64,000 nt of DNA from Roseiarcus sp963835955 (GTDB lineage Bacteria; Pseudomonadota; Alphaproteobacteria; Rhizobiales; Beijerinckiaceae). The stretch lies in NCBI GenBank assembly GCA_963835955.1, contig CAWIHZ010000017.1, forward strand, positions 62,001 to 126,000, in the 5' to 3' direction. Position 1 is the stretch's first letter. Every line of letters starts with the position of its first letter. Both the position numbers and the translations under genes were made by a program. This document shows, in pieces, positions 25,300 to 33,906 of this stretch. The notes beneath the pieces are model-generated. The model was not told the DNA's origin. It was given only the letters and a program-made list of their open reading frames with translations, and searched no databases.

Positions 25300-25563
25300 C
25301 TAACCGAAAATGGGCGGAGGAGAAAACGCGAAGGCCGGCGTCGCCTGCGTTTCGATGGCGCCGAGAAACTTGTGCCAGAGTTCGTTGCTCGCCTCGATTT
25401 TTCGCTGAATCAGGAGGAGCCACGGATGTGGGACGTGGCAGTCGGGGCAGGCCGCGCGCACACCGAATTTATGCCCGACGTGAGCAATCTCATCGTGCTC
25501 ATAGAGGTTAAGGGCAAGATCCGCATGCCGTTTCATCACGAACCGCTTCCGAACTGTCTTCAC
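25300..25563 (-). pseudogene. fragment of a NapC/NirT-type multiheme cytochrome c
   Basis: The minus-strand frame contains FGVRAACPDCHVPHPW and LIQRKIEASNELWHKFLGAIET, which match the region around one heme motif (CPDCH) of NapC/NirT/TorC quinol dehydrogenases. The fragment is about 70 residues; the membrane anchor and the other three hemes are missing. The expected downstream part is replaced by the 40-bp dispersed element and unrelated sequence. It is a relic and suggests an ancestor with nitrate/TMAO-type respiration. Confidence 0.7.
25301..25340 (+). repeat. dispersed 40-bp purine-rich element, copy 2
   Basis: This copy matches 4923-4962 at 34 of 40 positions. It sits exactly where the coding similarity of the napC fragment stops, so it may mark the break point. 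Confidence 0.65.
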
Positions 25564-25685
25564 CAGAATATCTGGTCGTGGATTTTCGAGGGCGCGAAGA
25601 ACAACTGACGGCGAGCTTCGCGGGTCGCGAGCGTTCAGCGCAAGAAGCGACGAACGCGTAAAACAGTGACGCTTGCATGTTTATA

Positions 25686-26395
25686 TTATTTCTTTCGACC
25701 GCGACGGACTCCCTCCTCGATCGTCCGCGCCGCCGCGCGGCTCTTGCGCCCGCGCCTGCCCGGGCGCGGGTCGCGCCCGGTCAGCGCCGCGAGCCGATCG
25801 AGGAAGGCCGGGCCGCCGAGCGGGCGGCCGATTGTTTCGGCGGCGCGCAAAGCGGCGATTTTTGCGGGATCGGGCTCCTCGGCAATCAGATCGGGAAAAC
25901 GCCCGCCGCAGCGCTCGATGAGCGGCGCGACTTCGACCAGCCTGTCGTCGCGGCCCGCAAGATGGGCGGCTACGCTCGACCAGCGCCAGTCCTCGGGCCT
26001 CGCGACCAGCCCTGCCCGCACCGGGTTCAGCGCGACGTAACCGGCCGCCGCCATCAGATGGTCCTCGTCCATCACGACCGAGGAAAAGCGCGCCTGAAAC
26101 AGATGGCCGGTCACCCGCATCCGCGCGTTGACGAAAGCCGAATAGCGCCGGTGCGCCTTGCCGAGCGCCCGCCCCAGGCCGTCGGGCGTCTGCGGCGTCA
26201 GGATCAAATGGACGTGGTTGGGAATCAGGCAATAGGCCCAGACCGCTCTACCCCCTCGCGCCGGCAGTCCTCTGCGAGCAGATCACGGTAGAGCGCATAG
26301 TCGTCGTCGCCGAAGAACAATTTTTCGCGCCGGTTGCCGCGCTGGGTCACGTGATGCGGCAGACCGGGAACGACGAAGCGGCCGATGCGGGACAC
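25686..26395 (-). mobile_element. REP-associated tyrosine transposase (RAYT), frameshifted
   Basis: The gene is related to IS200/IS605 TnpA and moves or processes REP elements. The N-terminal part MSRIGRFVVPGLPHHVTQRG starts at GTG 26395 behind AGGAG. The frame is lost near 26247 and the next frame gives VWAYCLIPNHVHLILT, which holds the HUH motif (NHVHL). The catalytic Tyr is in AAAGYVALNPVRAG. A lysine/arginine-rich tail ends at 25686. Inserting one base gives about 236 residues, a normal RAYT. The shift may be a sequencing error or true inactivation. Confidence 0.8.
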
Positions 26396-26703
26396 GCGGG
26401 GCTCCTGAAAAGGCGAATGCGGCCGGAATGGCCGCTCCGAGCGAGAACATTCATTCAATCGAGGGAAATATGCAAACGTCATCGTAATTGCGTAATTGCC
26501 GTAATTCCCCTTTTTGACCCGTCTCCAGCGGATCGATCGGAACGCCGGAACCCGAATGCTTTCGATGCGGCATTGCCCAAATCCCGCTCGCGTCGGTTCG
26601 GTCGTTATCATTTCCACGAATTTATCGTGATCCGACAAGAGCTGCCGCACCCGTGCGAACAGAAGGCGGATAGGCGTCGCGCAGTGGTCGCCCGCAAGCA
26701 GGC
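26396..26703. other. 308-bp gap with triple 8-bp repeat
   Basis: CGTAATTG occurs at 26483 and 26491, and CGTAATTC at 26500. The stretch is upstream of the transposase gene and downstream of the efflux pump. No gene is seen. Confidence 0.45.
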
Positions 26704-28305
26704 TTATTCAACAACGTGCCGGGCGCCCTTCTCAGCCACCGAGCGTTTCATCAAAAGAACCACGGGCACGAGGGCGAGCATCACGACGGCCATCAGCCAG
26801 AAGCAATCGAAATAGGCGAGGGCGGATGCTTGCTGCTGGCGCAGATTCTCCAACACCTGCCAGGCGAGCTCCTTCGAGAGAACTGGGTCGCCGGTCTGGA
26901 ACAGGCCCCGCGCCTGCGCGATGAAGGAATGCACGGCAGGATTGAGTTGATCAAGATACTCGCCGAGCCGCAGAATGTGGAATTGCTCGCGGCGCTCGTG
27001 CACCGTCTGCGCCACCGAGGTCCCGACGCTGCCGCCTTCGTTGCGGAGCAGACTGAGCAAGCCGACGGCCGCTCCACGGAGCGCCAGGGGCGTGTAGAGG
27101 TAGGCGGCCACGTTCGCCGGCGCGAAGCATATCGAGAGTCCCACGACCAACACGACCCGCGGCCAGACGGCCTGGCCCGGGCTGATGTTCAGGTTCATCT
27201 GCGACATCCAGTAGGTCCCGGCGGCCATCGTCAGCACGCCCGCGGCGATCAGCCACCGGGTGTCGGCCCCCCGGCCTATCAGACGGCCCACGACAGGCAT
27301 TGCGACGAGGGCGAAAAGGCCGGCCGGCGACATGACCAGTCCTGCGCTCAGCGCATCGTAGCCAAAAAGGGACTGAAGCAAGCCCGGCAGCGAAGTGCTG
27401 GCGGCGTAAAGCACGGCGTAGGCGAAGAAGATGATGATGCAGCACGCGGCGAAATTGCGCTCCCGCAAGGGGCGGAAATTGACCACGGGGTTCGGGTGGC
27501 GCAGCTCCCAGACGATCAGGCCGGTCAGGCCGGCGGCGAACAAGATTGCGAGCGTCTGCACCCGCCAGAACGGATCGCTGAGCCAGTCCCACTCCTGCCC
27601 CTTGCTGAGCATCACTTCCCAGCAGACTATTGTGATGACCAGCAGCGACAGGCCTATCGAGTCGAATTGGAAAGGCCGCTTCCTCAACTCCGTGCGCTGG
27701 CGGATAAGATAGTCCGGATCGCGAAGCAGGAGATAACATCCGAAAAATGCGAAAAGACCAACGGGAACGTTGATCAAGAACACCCACCGCCACGAATAGC
27801 TGTCCGTTATCCAGCCGCCGAGAGTCGGGCCGACAACCGGCGCGATCAGGGCGGCCAGCGCGAACATCGTCATCGCGGCGCCTTGCCTCTCCGGCGGGAA
27901 TTCATCCAGCAGCACCGCCTGGCTGGAAGGCTGCAGGCCGCCGCCCGCCAGGCCCTGGAGCACGCGAAACGCGATCAGCTGGCCAAGACTGGTGGCCATT
28001 CCGCACAGTGCCGAGCTCAGCGTGAACACGGCGATCGACAGCAGGAAGTAGTTGCGGCGGCCGAGGTGCGCCGACAACCAGCCGGTGATCGGCAGGATGA
28101 TGGCGTTGGCGGCGAGGTAGCTGGTGATGACCCATTCGCCGTCATCGACCGTCGCCGACAGGCCGCCCGCGATATAGCGCAGCGCGACGACCGCGATCGT
28201 GGTGTCGAGCACCTCCATGAAGGTCGGCACCACAACGATGGCGGCGACGACCCACGGGCTTGCTCCGGCGCGGGATGCCGGCGGCGCAAGGGCCGCGTCC
28301 GTCAT
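26704..28305 (-). CDS. emrB: EmrB/DHA2-type 14-helix multidrug exporter
   Basis: The 533-residue MFS protein starts with MTDAALAPPASRAG and has the DHA2 motif D1 (FMEVLDTTIAVVAL), motif A (GRRNYFLLS) and motif C (GPTLGGWITDSYSWRW). It exports hydrophobic drugs through an EmrA adaptor and an outer-membrane TolC. Its start overlaps the emrA stop by four bases, so they form an emrAB operon. No TolC or regulator gene is adjacent. Confidence 0.93.
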   Translation of the reverse strand: MTDAALAPPASRAGASPWVVAAIVVVPTFMEVLDTTIAVVALRYIAGGLSATVDDGEWVITSYLAANAIILPITGWLSAHLGRRNYFLLSIAVFTLSSALCGMATSLGQLIAFRVLQGLAGGGLQPSSQAVLLDEFPPERQGAAMTMFALAALIAPVVGPTLGGWITDSYSWRWVFLINVPVGLFAFFGCYLLLRDPDYLIRQRTELRKRPFQFDSIGLSLLVITIVCWEVMLSKGQEWDWLSDPFWRVQTLAILFAAGLTGLIVWELRHPNPVVNFRPLRERNFAACCIIIFFAYAVLYAASTSLPGLLQSLFGYDALSAGLVMSPAGLFALVAMPVVGRLIGRGADTRWLIAAGVLTMAAGTYWMSQMNLNISPGQAVWPRVVLVVGLSICFAPANVAAYLYTPLALRGAAVGLLSLLRNEGGSVGTSVAQTVHERREQFHILRLGEYLDQLNPAVHSFIAQARGLFQTGDPVLSKELAWQVLENLRQQQASALAYFDCFWLMAVVMLALVPVVLLMKRSVAEKGARHVVE

Positions 28306-29846
28306 TTTTCCGCGCTCGGCGGGCTCGGAGCGGAACTCAAGATCGGCGACCCAGGCAAATAGGCTTGGAGAAAATTCCCGGCGTTGGGCCCGGTCGGCGG
28401 CCGGTTGATATAGACGTAAGGAACAACCGAGGAGCCGATGAATAGCGGCAGCTTGTCCGGATGGTAGTTCTCGACCTCGATCCGAACCGGCAGCCGCTGC
28501 ACGACTTTGACGAAGTTGCCCGTGGCGTTCTGCGCCGGCAGAAGCGCCAGCGTCGATCCGGTCCCCATCGTGAACCCCTGGACGCGTCCCTTGAACACAT
28601 GGCGGTCGCCATACATGTCGAGATAGAGATCGACCGGCTGGCCGATCCGCAGATCGCGTAGTTGCGTCTCCTTGAAATTCGCGTCGACCCAGACGTCGGT
28701 CAGCGATCGGATCGCCATGAGACCCTGGCCGACCTGAACAAAATCGCCGGGATTGACATTTCGGCGCGCGATAACGCCGTCGATCCGGGCGACGACGTCA
28801 CAATACTTCAGGTCGAGTTCGGCTTGGGCGAGATCGCGGTTGGCGGCGTCCAGCTTCGCCTCGGCTTGCTTGACGTCTGGCGCCTCCGTCGCCAGCCGAG
28901 CGAAGGTGCGATTGACGTCGCCTTCATTTTCGAACGCCTCAACCATCCGCTTCGGCGTCTCGTCGAACGAATGGATGACGCCCAGCTGAGCCGCGCTCTG
29001 GATCAGGTCCGCCTGCGCCTGGAGCACGGTAGAAAGCGTTTGATCGAGATCGGGCGGAACCTGGGCGAGATCTCCCCCGTCGGGTTGCGGCGGCAAACCC
29101 AAAGAGACGCGGATTTGATGGACATCGGCCAGCGCCTGGGTGACGTCCGCGCGAGCCGACAACAAAGCCGCTTGCCGCTGGTCGTACAACTCTTGGGGGA
29201 TCGTGCCCTGCTTCACCAGCTTTGCCGCCCGATCGAAGTCAACCTGAGCCAGCGCGAGCTCGGCCTTGCTTTTGTCCAGAGCGGCGACCCGGGCGTGCAG
29301 CAGGGCCACCTGGTTGTCGACGTCCTCGATGGCGTGCTGCAGTTTCCAGCGCTTGCTCCTGGCGTCGGCTTCGATGCCGCGCACCCTGGCCGCCGCCGCC
29401 CGCAGGTCCGCCTTTGCTATCTCCACGGCCGCCTTCTTCACGGCGACCGCGGTCTCAAAAGGCTCCTTGTCGAGTTCGACGAGAAGCTCGCCCTTGCGCA
29501 CGCGGTTGTCGTTGTCCACCAGAACCCGGGAGACCTGGCCGGCGACCCGGGGAGCGACGAACGTCACGTGACCATTGACGTACGCGTCATCCGTCGAAAC
29601 CGTATTGAGCGTCATCCGGATCCAGGGAATGCCAAACCAGAGGGCGGCCGCCAGGATGAGAACGCCCACGGCTCCGATCAGCAGCCTTCGCCTCCCCTTC
29701 GACTGACGGCTCTTGGGCGGGGCCTGCGCGCCGCCAGGTTGTGTCTGACGAGTCTGCGTCCCTTCGGTCGCGGAAACAGCCGATCCGCTTCCCTCGCCAG
29801 CCTGCGGCGCGTCGGTCGGATTTGACTCGCTGCTACGGTCGGTCAT
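28302..29846 (-). CDS. emrA: EmrA/HlyD-type membrane fusion protein
   Basis: The 514-residue adaptor has a disordered N-terminus, one membrane anchor (about residues 52-72), a biotinyl-lipoyl-like domain (STDDAYVNGHVTFVAPRVAGQV), a long coiled hairpin (about 120-330) and the second lipoyl half (DVVARIDGVIARRNVNPGDFV). It bridges EmrB to the outer membrane. It is followed by emrB with a 4-bp overlap. Confidence 0.93.
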   Translation of the reverse strand: MTDRSSESNPTDAPQAGEGSGSAVSATEGTQTRQTQPGGAQAPPKSRQSKGRRRLLIGAVGVLILAAALWFGIPWIRMTLNTVSTDDAYVNGHVTFVAPRVAGQVSRVLVDNDNRVRKGELLVELDKEPFETAVAVKKAAVEIAKADLRAAAARVRGIEADARSKRWKLQHAIEDVDNQVALLHARVAALDKSKAELALAQVDFDRAAKLVKQGTIPQELYDQRQAALLSARADVTQALADVHQIRVSLGLPPQPDGGDLAQVPPDLDQTLSTVLQAQADLIQSAAQLGVIHSFDETPKRMVEAFENEGDVNRTFARLATEAPDVKQAEAKLDAANRDLAQAELDLKYCDVVARIDGVIARRNVNPGDFVQVGQGLMAIRSLTDVWVDANFKETQLRDLRIGQPVDLYLDMYGDRHVFKGRVQGFTMGTGSTLALLPAQNATGNFVKVVQRLPVRIEVENYHPDKLPLFIGSSVVPYVYINRPPTGPNAGNFLQAYLPGSPILSSAPSPPSAEK

Positions 29847-30339
29847 GTCGGCAGGCGTCCTCCGATACGCTCCGTAGGCAATCAGAAACCGCCAATCGAG
29901 ATCGACCTATGGCGGCAATGCGGCGGTTCCGCGAAGAAAACGACGAGCTGGCTCCGCCTGACCATGCCCGCAGCGACGATTTCGCCCTTCTCGGCGACGG
30001 CGTGAAACTGAGACGGATTCTTGGCAAGATTGAGCCCAACCCGCCTGAGAGCGGCGAATTTCCGGACAGGCCCAAGGACCAGAATACAGCAAGACGTGGA
30101 TATTTGCCCTATTGCCTTCGGTCGCAACGCGCCGCCTTCCCGACCGCCTGCGCCGCGGTGCGGCTCCCAAGCAACCGGATTTACGGCGTCAGATGCACAT
30201 TTCCACTCTTGCCTTCAACGCGTCCGCGCGCCTCCCTCCTCCGCCGCCGCCTGGGCGGCCGCGCGGCTCTTGCGCCCGCGCATGCCCGGACGCGGAATCG
30301 CGACTGGCCAGCGCCGCGACGCGGTCGAATTCCAAAACC
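29847..30339. other. 493-bp gap containing a transposase tail
   Basis: The part at 29847-30200 holds no convincing frame. The part at 30215-30330 is a second RAYT 3' end. The emrA promoter should lie just above 29846. Confidence 0.5.
30215..30330 (-). mobile_element. remnant of a second RAYT 3' end
   Basis: The minus strand reads DRVAALASRD and, one frame over, RPGMRGRKSRAAAQAAAEE. This parallels the C-terminus of the complete copy (DRLAALTGRD, RPGRRGRKSRAAARTIEE). The first part of the gene is missing, and similarity is visible directly in the DNA (GCGCGGCTCTTGCGCCCGCG shared). It is a decayed copy next to the MFS gene. Confidence 0.6.
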
Positions 30340-32085
30340 TCATTCCGCCCGCGCGGGTTGCGCGAGCGGCGGCGCGGCAAGAGGGGGCGCCCGCTTGCGC
30401 CGCCTGGCGCGGTTGCGTCTCGGCGCGATCAGAAAGGTCACCTTTGGCGGCTCGGTCAGGAACGTGCGCGCCTGGTCCTCGATCATGCGGTCGGCCTTGG
30501 TCACGCGCGCGCGCAGGTGCTTGAGTTCGAGCAGCGACTGAATGAGGAAGGTTTCGACCACCCTGCCGCTCTCGGCCACGTCTTCGAACACGTTCCACGC
30601 ATAGGCGCCGTCGCGCTTTCGTTCGAGGCCGATCTCCTGCATGACGCCGAGAAAGGGCGTTCTTTGCTCCGGGTCGATCCGGTATTCGACGGTGACCAGG
30701 ATCGGCCCCTGGTCGTCCTCGACCCGCTGCAGGAACACGGGCGCGTTCCAGTGCATCGACGGGGTGAGATCGAGCGCGGCGGCGGTCTGCAGCTTCCACC
30801 GCCATGTCAGGGCCAACCCCAGAGCCGCCCCCGCCGCCGCGAGATAGAGCGCCGAGGACAGCCCTTCCATGCTGGCGACCTTGCCCCAGACCGCGCTGCC
30901 GAGCGTGGCGGCGCCGAAATACACGGTCAGAAAAATCGCCATGCCGCGCCCGCGAACCCAGTCGGGAAGCGCGAGCTGCGCCGACATGAACAGGATCGTC
31001 AGCATGACGATCGTCGAGGCCCCGGCGACGAGGCTCGCGGCCATGGCGAGCATGGGCTCCCGCGCGGCGCCGTACATCGCCAGCGCGGCGACGACGCCGA
31101 CGGTCGCCAGCGCAGCCAGGCGATCGGGCCCCAAGCGCGCCTTCAGGCCGTTGAGCGCGAACGATCCCAGGATCGAACCGACCCCGATCATGCCGAGCAG
31201 CAGTCCGTAGATCGCCGGGCCATTGTGCATCTGGGCGCGCGCGACCAGCGGCAAAAGGGCCGCGTAGGCGCTCGCGAACGGGAAAAACGCGACCGCGCGG
31301 ATCAGGGTCGAGTCGATGTCGCGATTGTTGCGGGCGTATCGAAGGCCGGTGCGCAAGGCGCTGGACAGGCGCTCGGCCGGCAGCGTTTCCTTGATCCGGC
31401 GCGGGGCGCGCCACCACAGCACCGCGCCCACCAGCGTCAGATTGCCCACGACATAGCACCAGAATGGAAAGGCGTAGCCGAAGGCCGCAATCGCAAATCC
31501 TCCCAGCGCCGGGCCGATCGCCCGGCTGAGGCTGAAACTGGTGTTGTTGACCGAAATCGCGTTGTCGAGCTCCTGCCGGGGCACCAGCATCGGCGTGATC
31601 AACAACCATACCGGCGCCGCCAGCGCCCCGCCGACGCCGAGTGAGAACATCGTCGCCAGAAGCAGCATCGGCGTCGCCAAATGAAGCGACGCCAGCACCG
31701 CGAAAGCGATGGAAATCGCCGCCACCGCGCCCTGCGCGCCGATCAGCAGCCCGCGCGGATCCACGATGTCCGACAGCGCGCCGGCGGGCAACGTCAGCAG
31801 GAACAACGGCAGGGTCGTGGCGACCTGAACCGCCGAGACCATCATCGGGTTCGGATTGAGGCTGGTCATCAGCCAGCTCATCGAGGTGTCGAACATCGCT
31901 ATGCCGACGTTCGAAACCGAACTGGCGATCAGGATCACGGTGAACGCCAGATTGCCGAACACGCCCCAGCGCGAGTCGGCGCCCGCGTTGGGGTCCAATT
32001 TGACGCCGGATTCGCTGGACAAAAGGACCCCGCGCAAAAAGACAGTATGTAACGGCCAAAACGCGGGCCGCCGCACCGGTGACAT
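30340..32085 (-). CDS. MFS_3 (DUF894-like) transporter with C-terminal monooxygenase-like domain, copy 1
   Basis: The protein has 12 membrane helices of the MFS_3 type (SMSWLMTSLNPNPMMVSAVQ; TLPAGALSDIVDPRGLLIG), then a soluble domain of about 120 residues (ILVTVEYRIDPEQRTPFL to ADRMIEDQARTF). That domain is like the dimeric alpha-beta barrel found in this subfamily and related in pattern to antibiotic-biosynthesis monooxygenases. It is a close paralogue of the plus-strand gene at 33907. The start is uncertain: ATG 32085 (MSPVRRP) is chosen, as the longer frame to 32304 has non-conserved Arg-rich sequence. The substrate is unknown. Confidence 0.85.
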   Translation of the reverse strand: MSPVRRPAFWPLHTVFLRGVLLSSESGVKLDPNAGADSRWGVFGNLAFTVILIASSVSNVGIAMFDTSMSWLMTSLNPNPMMVSAVQVATTLPLFLLTLPAGALSDIVDPRGLLIGAQGAVAAISIAFAVLASLHLATPMLLLATMFSLGVGGALAAPVWLLITPMLVPRQELDNAISVNNTSFSLSRAIGPALGGFAIAAFGYAFPFWCYVVGNLTLVGAVLWWRAPRRIKETLPAERLSSALRTGLRYARNNRDIDSTLIRAVAFFPFASAYAALLPLVARAQMHNGPAIYGLLLGMIGVGSILGSFALNGLKARLGPDRLAALATVGVVAALAMYGAAREPMLAMAASLVAGASTIVMLTILFMSAQLALPDWVRGRGMAIFLTVYFGAATLGSAVWGKVASMEGLSSALYLAAAGAALGLALTWRWKLQTAAALDLTPSMHWNAPVFLQRVEDDQGPILVTVEYRIDPEQRTPFLGVMQEIGLERKRDGAYAWNVFEDVAESGRVVETFLIQSLLELKHLRARVTKADRMIEDQARTFLTEPPKVTFLIAPRRNRARRRKRAPPLAAPPLAQPARAE

Positions 32086-32325
32086 GGCAAAGGAGGCCGC
32101 GAGTTTCAAGCCGCCCCAGCGGTCCGGCGAAATGCGGCGCCGCCTTGGGATCGGGCCCCGCGCGGCGGATCCGTTTCGACCGAAGCGCCGGTTCGGCTGG
32201 CGGGACCGGCGGCTCGTCCCTATATTGCCACAGAAGGTTGCAGGTTGCGCCGACGAGGCGCCGCCCAATCGGTGTGGGGGTCGCGATTTCGCTACTCGAA
32301 ACACGTGTCACGGAGCGGGTGAACG

Positions 32326-32934
32326 ATGACGCGCCGGCTTTATCGGGGGCTCGCCGCACTGTTGTCTGTGACTCTCGGGATCGGGAGCGCCGCGGCGATG
32401 TCGCCTGCGCTCGCCTCGCCCCCGCAGATAAAGACGGCGGACAATGTGGCGAAAACGGCGCCGGCCGATCCGTTCGCGTCCGCCTCGACAGCCGAAATAT
32501 TCCTGCAGCGGGCGCTTCCGGCCGCGACCGCCGCCAATCCCAAATACCGCTCGCCGGGCGGCGATCTCGAAAGACGATGGCTCACTAAGCAGATCGCGTT
32601 TCACCGGGGCGGCAAGGGCGGCGTCATCGTGTCGACGCACGAGTCGTTCGCGGATTATCGCGCCGGCGCATTGACGGCCGAGGGAACCCATGAAGCGACG
32701 TTCGCGATCGACGACGTCAAGATTTCCGATGAGGTCGCCGATGATGTCGCGGAAAGCGGCGGAAAAGCGCGGGGGGTGATGTTCCGATGCGTCGGCGCGC
32801 CCTGCATCCGGGCGGTATGGAGCGGCGCGAAGTCAGTCAGCGCCTCGACGGACATCTACGTCCAGGACGCGGCCCAGCGAAATCAGATCCTCGCCGCGTT
32901 CCGCGCCCTGCAGCGCAAGACCGACCCGCGATAG
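32326..32934 (+). CDS. exported protein of unknown function
   Basis: The 202-residue product has a signal peptide (about residues 1-30, ending PALAS), a Pro/Ala linker and a globular part with two cysteines (MFRCVGAPCIRAV) that could form a disulfide. The pattern EATFAIDDVKISDEV suggests a beta-rich fold. I do not recognise the family. It is transcribed away from the neighbouring MFS gene and is followed 94 bp later by the universal stress protein gene. Confidence 0.65.
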   Translation: MTRRLYRGLAALLSVTLGIGSAAAMSPALASPPQIKTADNVAKTAPADPFASASTAEIFLQRALPAATAANPKYRSPGGDLERRWLTKQIAFHRGGKGGVIVSTHESFADYRAGALTAEGTHEATFAIDDVKISDEVADDVAESGGKARGVMFRCVGAPCIRAVWSGAKSVSASTDIYVQDAAQRNQILAAFRALQRKTDPR

Positions 32935-33028
32935 GTCGAGCGATGGCGCGAGAAGCCAAAGTCCGATGTCCTGAAAGCGCGTGGCGGATTTGCGCCCACG
33001 GCTCCCGCGGTTCGAATGCAACACTTCC

Positions 33029-33871
33029 ATGGAGGCGCGGGTGGCGACGATCACGACTTTGATGGCCTGCATGCGAATCAATTGCTCGAACGCGGCGATG
33101 CTCACGGTGGTCGCTGACCTGGCGGAGCGCTTCGGGGCCGCCGTCATCGGCGTCGCCGCGAAACAAGGATCGGCTCAAGTCGTCGACCGGGGCGCCGGCC
33201 CGCGCGCGCCGGGGCGACACGAGCTCGACAAGCTTATCCGTGAGGCCGCTACGGTCGAGTCGGAGTTCCGCGTCGCCTTGCCGAAAGTCCAGGATCTGCA
33301 GTGGCGCTCGCAGGTGATTTTCGGACCGGCGAGCGAGTATATCGCCGACGAAGCGCGCAGCGTCGACCTGGTCGTCGCGACTCTCGATTCCGCCGATCGG
33401 ATTTTTTTTCCCTCCGGCGAGGCCGACGTCGGCGATCTTCTGATGCGCCTCGGCCGTCCAACTCTCATCGTTCCCCCCGCCGCCGCCGGACTCAAACTGA
33501 CGCGTTCGCTCGTATGCTGGAACGACAAGCGCGAAGCGCGGCGGGCCGTCGCCGACGCGTTGCCTCTGCTCAAGGCGAGCCAACGGGTGGACGTGGTTGA
33601 AATTGCCGGCGCCGCGGCTCTAAAGGAAACGCGGCGGCGTCTCGGCGACGTCGGCGACTGGCTTGCGCGGCATGGCGTCGAGGCGCAGTGCTCCGCGGAG
33701 ATTTCGAACGGTTCGGAGGCGGCGCAGCTGGATGCGATCGCAAAGGAGCTGGAAGTCGACCTGATCGTGGCGGGAGCATTCGGCCACAGCCGGCTGCGGG
33801 AGTGGGCGTTCGGCGGCGTGACGCGCGACCTGCTGCTGCGGAGCGATCGCTGCGTCCTGGCCTCTCACTGA
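33029..33871 (+). CDS. tandem universal stress protein
   Basis: The 280-residue protein has two UspA-like domains. The first (about 1-140) ends VVATLDS to GRPTLIVPP and lacks a clear ATP motif. The second ends with LIVAGAFGHSRLREWAFGG, which keeps the G-x2-G-x9-G spacing of ATP-binding Usp proteins. Such proteins respond to stress or starvation. ATG 33029 is used; GTG 33041 is possible. The paralogous MFS genes lie on both sides. Confidence 0.85.
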   Translation: MEARVATITTLMACMRINCSNAAMLTVVADLAERFGAAVIGVAAKQGSAQVVDRGAGPRAPGRHELDKLIREAATVESEFRVALPKVQDLQWRSQVIFGPASEYIADEARSVDLVVATLDSADRIFFPSGEADVGDLLMRLGRPTLIVPPAAAGLKLTRSLVCWNDKREARRAVADALPLLKASQRVDVVEIAGAAALKETRRRLGDVGDWLARHGVEAQCSAEISNGSEAAQLDAIAKELEVDLIVAGAFGHSRLREWAFGGVTRDLLLRSDRCVLASH

Positions 33872-33906
33872 ACGCGCCTGCCCGGGGAGCCTGAAGGGCT
33901 AACGCA

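Noticed and set aside
26716..28362. 548-codon plus-strand frame
   Set aside because: It is antisense to emrB, whose membrane topology and motifs are clear; the plus-strand product is His/Arg/Gln-rich, as expected for an antisense shadow in GC-rich DNA.
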